Shown: piece after piece, positions 59,386 through 64,000 of the stretch
Layout: each line of letters starts with the position of its first letter
Numbering within the stretch: position 1 is the first letter of the stretch
NCBI GenBank assembly: GCA_900708905.1
Contig: CAADRB010000102.1
Span: forward strand, 234,047 to 298,046
Length of the DNA: 64,000 bases
Direction: 5' to 3'
Source: Hymenolepis diminuta
Lineage: Eukaryota > Platyhelminthes > Cestoda > Cyclophyllidea > Hymenolepididae
The notes under the pieces: model-generated
Databases searched by the model: none
Told to the model about the DNA's origin: nothing
The model's input: the letters and a program-made list of their open reading frames with translations, nothing else
Position numbers and translations under genes: made by a program

Positions 59386-62300
59386 TATGCACCTGTAATC
59401 TCTGTTTTCACGGACGAGCACCTTAAAGTTGGATAGATAAAAGTTTTGTTTCATTTTGAGAACGTTACAGCATATGAACAAGGGCTGACTATTAATCAAT
59501 AGGATTTAATGTTCAAAATTTTCTTGACTATCAGCCCCAGTAGTGGTTCCCTATACAACATAATGATTAGCCATTGCAGCATTATCTGACAAATTTGATG
59601 CTATTTTTCCAAACCTGCATTTCATTGATAAATGAAATCCTTTAATGTTAGATTAAATTAAATTTCAAATATTTTTATGATTACCTCAGAGTTTATTTTA
59701 AAAATTTAATTAAAACAATATTTTAAACCTGCTTTGGATACCGAATAAGATATTCTATTGCTGATTAGCATATCTTTGATATGTTAAAATCGGCGGAAGG
59801 CTTGAACTGATTAAGACAGGTTTATTTAGATAGGGCACGAGACTAGACGCACAATCTATGAGACAACGCTAGCCAGACTATATCGGGTAGAGAGATCATT
59901 AGAATTTACTGTTTACTACTTTCAGCAATGACCTTTGGATAAAGGTGACTTAGAGGAATATAAGTATAAATACTAACTAAAAAGCATACAAAACTTAATT
60001 CTTACTGCATTTTGCGATAAAAAATATGTTTGCGTCATTCATAACATCTTCTTTTAGGGTTTTATTTTATATCTGCATAATAAAATATCCAAAATGATAC
60101 ATTTTTGTTCACCCTCCATCTTGGTTAAAATGTGTTCCTAAGAGATTATTATGCAAATAGTAGTTATTTTCCCTATTTGAACTAAGTGGGGATTAAAAAA
60201 AATTAACCTTCTTTTATTTTTGGTAATTATAAACAGCAAATTAAAATGATACATTTGCAGATTTCATCTAATTATTTAACTACACACAAAATTGCGTTCC
60301 ATTTTCCGATTTTGAGCGCTAAATTATGATTTTAAAATTGAATTTCGAAGGATTTTTACAACTCCCCTTTGACTGAGAGGATCTTTGAAAATAAGCACAT
60401 CAGTGAGTCTTGGTGAGAAATCATATTTATCTTCATAGTTTGTAGCATATATTAGGCACGTCACCTGTATGATCTACTTCTTACATATTAAAAACAATAT
60501 TCATAGATGTTTGTAGCATTCTAACTCCCACTTAGACAAAGAACAGTTTTCCTGAATATCATGGAGGAGAATTAAAATCGTTTACTTGCTTTTGTAAAGC
60601 CTTTATGCAACGTTCAATATTTTGCAATTGCAGATATTATTTGATTTCGACTTGAAAATTCATTGGTTTGAATAGTTGGAGAAGTGTTCATGGATTAGTA
60701 TCCATGTTTTGCCCTTCGTTTGTTATTTTTTCTTGTTTGGGATTTAAGCAAAATGCCTTATCCACCAGAACTAACTTCCTATTATATAATTCATTAAGTA
60801 ATCAATATATGATATGTATTCTACATTTATTTGTGAATTTAATTCAAGCAATTTAGTTTTGTGTCAAGAGAATTTAATGGGCAGTGGTCTCTTTGATGAT
60901 AAGATATTAAGATGTTCAATTTTTTGACACTGTGTAATTTGATGTCGATGTTTTTGCAAATGCTACACCATTTTGACTAGTAACATACTATCAATTTTTA
61001 TATTTATTTATTTACTTTATCTTATATGCATTATTTTTTTAGAGTTTGATAAAATTCATATATGACTTTATTTCCGGATCTCCGCCTAATATCATGCTAC
61101 TTTTTTTAGCATTTTAAATTTAAGGAAAAATGAATCAAAGTGACAAGATCAAATATCATAATTGAACAACCGGGTAATTATTGAATCACCAATCAAGAGA
61201 TAGGCTACGAAATTTGAATTTAAAACCAGAATCAGAAAATCAAATAAAACGACTTTTTGTTGCTCTCTGCGATCCACTCTCTTAATTCCTTATTGTAAAA
61301 TTTACTTACCAATAATACAATTATGATAATAACAAACAATAGAATATGTTTATATAATGCAGTCATTTGACTAGTTAGTTAGTCCAGATCTTTTTACTCT
61401 CCTGTGTAACTTTTGTTTACTTGAAATGGGAAGTAACTTTTTCACTAGAACAAACTTACCTTTATATTATTTTTTTGGTTTGATATGAGATACATTCTAA
61501 TTTGTTTGTCTATTTAAATAAAGAAATATAATAACATATTTCGAAAGTTTTGCAGAACATTCTCTCTTCGCAAGCCAGACATTTTTCATAAAAAAACGAA
61601 ACTTTCACCTGCTCGATCATATTTAGATAAGAACGAAGAACAAAATATTGTTTGCAAAGTGATATGTTACTTCAGCAGTTTTAGTTAAACATGTATTTGT
61701 AAAATTTCGTCAATACGGTGCAATGGTTCTATAAACTTAAATAAAATTGTTATCAACAATAAAATACGATTACAAGAGCAATGGTGACATTTGCATTCTT
61801 CTTAAGTTTAAATATACTTAGAAAGGTATTAATATAAAATGAAAAAATTTAATTAATTAATTCGCAAAAGTCTTTGTTTCCGTTTTCTTAATTCTCTGCT
61901 AGGTCCGTACTTTAAAATAAATATTGTCACTTCTAGAAAACTTAATGAATCGTGACACTTCAGAAGCAGTAGAAAGCCTTATTTAGGTGCTGCGACATTG
62001 TTATACTTGCGTCTATTAGCAATTAAATGCACATTTTGAAGTAATTTCTAATGACATTTTAAAACTTGCATTACCGATGTACAATCCGACGAGATGTTTG
62101 ATGGCATAATGTATTAAGAATATCAATTTAGACTTGCAGGAAGAAGAATTTTTTTCCATCTATTATTCAATAGATGGGTTTAAAGGTTGCATTTAGGTAT
62201 CTATTGGACTTTACATATTGCAATATTAATCACTATTAAACTCTATAATCATATAACATCCATTTTCTTTTAGAAAGAGTTATTTAGTACAACGGTAGGA

Positions 62301-63269
62301 GAATTCGCTTTACTTAATTAATTTATTATTTATTACTGATGGCGGCACAAAATTAGTCATGCTTTTTTAACTCAAGAAAATGTCTGGGCACGAAGAAAAG
62401 TAAGTTAGTCTGATATATTTTATTGGGAATAGAGGGAGACCAGAAACTGATTTCAAGTCAAATAATGAAAAGACTGATTTTATTTACGATATTTTCTAAA
62501 ATTACTTAATTTATCATATAAAGATGGATAGAGGAAGTAATAAAATTGAATATTGCATGCACTTTGGCATAACTTTAAGTTAAAATGAAATGAGGGAAGA
62601 ATTTTTCTGCTAATGACTTTAGAATCGTCTCAACAAAATTACAAATTTCAAATGAAGTTGGTGAATTGTAAATTTTAATTCGGTTTACTGACGAATGGGC
62701 TTTTATGGAAATGCATTGACACAAAACGCATCCTTGAAAGTGATTTGCTATCATTTCACCCTAAATTGGTTTCAAAATAACATAGAAAATATAAATGTAA
62801 ATACTACGAACGAATTTTAATCATGCGGTAACAATTCATAACGTGAAATAGTAATTGTTAAAGCCTTAGATGACTTCAAAATATCTCTAAATCCCCAAAC
62901 TAGATAATATACACGTGATTTAAGCTAACTTTAATATTTTTCAATTATTTCCAGCAGCGATCCACAATTTTTGTTATCTTCCCAATTATGTAAACTGTAA
63001 ATAATTAATAATAAACTAATATATGTATAGAGTTTTAACTTCTTTTTTTGGCTAAAATTTTCCATTTTACCCAACATCTTCCGGAGAAAGTCTTCCATCA
63101 TAACCCTTCAACGTTGAATTCACTAGGAATCATTCAAAGAGTTTCCTGAAACGTTACACATAAAAGTTTAGTTGATTGCTTGGGTTGACTTCTGGAGTTC
63201 CATTATTTCCAAGCTGTTGGAGGCCAAAAACATCCGAGATAATATCAAAAGGAGCCGTTTAAAGTTTCT
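59386..63269. other. Intergenic, nothing recognised
   Basis: Very AT-rich sequence of almost 4 kb. One 62-codon open frame (60668-60856) is without features. No repeat is recognised within the window. Confidence 0.5.
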
Positions 63270-64000
63270 ATGATTTTGCTGCATATCGAGGACGGAGAAG
63301 ATTTCGATGACGTACCCAAACTTGGCCATCAACATCAACGCCGAGCTCTAATAATGCTTTCTAACCATATGTCATTAATGCACGTAAACCGCTCCGCCGG
63401 TTGCAAGTATCTTCTTGGCATATGAAGATGAACTAAAGAAGGTGGAATCCTTTGAAAGTAGAGCATTGTGGATCGTCCTGGCTTTACGCTTCATAAGAAT
63501 TTTGGCGGAACTGCGGTCATTTAACACTGGATGTGTTGTCATTTGATGCATTAAATGGAGTGCATCGAAAATCTCCTTCAAAGTGCCTGTTTCAGGATGT
63601 CAACGAATTGCTCTGCCTTACCATTTGGTTAAGGATGATTTGAATGAGAGTAGATGTGGACGATATTATGCGTTCGAAAAGAGTCTTGAAAGAGAGCGAA
63701 AGGGAATCGAGTGCTGTCATCGGTTGCAATGGTCTCTGGTGGTTCTTGAGTTAAAAATATGTGGAGAAGATCAACATGGTAGATGCGACGGACTTTAATA
63801 AAATAACTTCGGGCCACTTTGAGTGCAAATCTACCATGACAAGACGTGAGTGAAAATTGGCCCAGCAAAATCTATTGTGTCTGGAACCATGAGGTGCAGT
63901 TTTGCTTGGCGTTTGGAGATAGACGCATACTGAAAGGGTGAACAATAACATTCCCCATACAATATTTTACATTTTCTAACTATTTATAGTGAAGATGTAA
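63270..64000 (-). pseudogene. Gypsy-type retrotransposon pol, integrase end (broken, runs off the window)
   Basis: Reverse-strand fragments in several frames follow the order of a Gypsy integrase. They are DFAGP with the first catalytic Asp (codon near 63870), LVMVDLHSKWPEV (about 63800-63840), ATDDSTRF with the second Asp (near 63710), and HSNHP then PNGKAEQF with the catalytic Glu (about 63605-63650). A helical part follows (63375-63581), with KILMKRKARTIHN, and finally WVRHRNLLRPRY (about 63290-63325), the usual C-terminal end of the family's polyprotein. At least two frameshifts and an in-frame stop interrupt it, so it is dead. The upstream protease and reverse transcriptase would lie beyond the window end. 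Confidence 0.85.

Noticed and set aside
1..64000. An undescribed multi-gene system, CRISPR array or gene cluster
   Set aside because: Only two unrelated intact genes are supported; there are no regularly spaced repeats and no set of linked open frames.

Overview
The window is AT-rich animal DNA (about two thirds A+T by eye) from a draft assembly with four runs of N. Genes are sparse, introns are 5-6 kb long, and the intergenic DNA is full of decayed transposable elements. Two protein-coding genes can be supported. The flatworm-type retrotransposon remnants, an intronless peptide-receptor-like GPCR, and splice acceptors lying very close to both start codons point to a lophotrochozoan invertebrate, most likely a flatworm. 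This is an inference; no diagnostic marker such as rRNA or a mitochondrial fragment is present.

Layout. 1-4.1 kb holds nothing recognisable. 4.5-17.7 kb is a TMEM151-family membrane protein gene on the + strand. I reconstruct it as three coding exons (4501-4554, 10888-11578, 17257-17627) whose splice phases fit and give a 371-residue protein. Its introns carry one clear and one probable tRNA-derived SINE copy and a 33-base gap. 17.7-41 kb is a 23-kb gene desert. It contains a GC-richer island (18.66-18.98 kb), one copy of an unclassified dispersed repeat (about 20 kb), a possible orphan exon beside a gap (36.0-36.16 kb), and a GC-rich TATA-bearing block that looks like a solo LTR (38.4-38.7 kb). 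41.6-42.84 kb is a decayed mariner element with terminal inverted repeats.

45.3-53.3 kb is framed by two nearly identical 928-bp direct repeats 7,048 bp apart, the second starting exactly at a gap. Between them, on the - strand, is an intact single-exon class A GPCR of 374 residues (49580-50704). 53.6-55 kb is a broken retrotransposon gag region. 57.3-57.9 kb holds the fullest copy of the dispersed repeat, 59.2-59.4 kb another SINE, and 63.27-64.0 kb (- strand) the broken integrase end of a Gypsy-type pol that runs off the window.

The two genes are unrelated membrane proteins on opposite strands about 32 kb apart, and nothing suggests they work together. I see no operon, CRISPR array, tRNA/rRNA gene or other organised multi-gene system. 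The most informative results are the spliced TMEM151 model, the atypical GPCR motifs, the near-perfect 928-bp duplication and several repeat families recognisable within the window alone.
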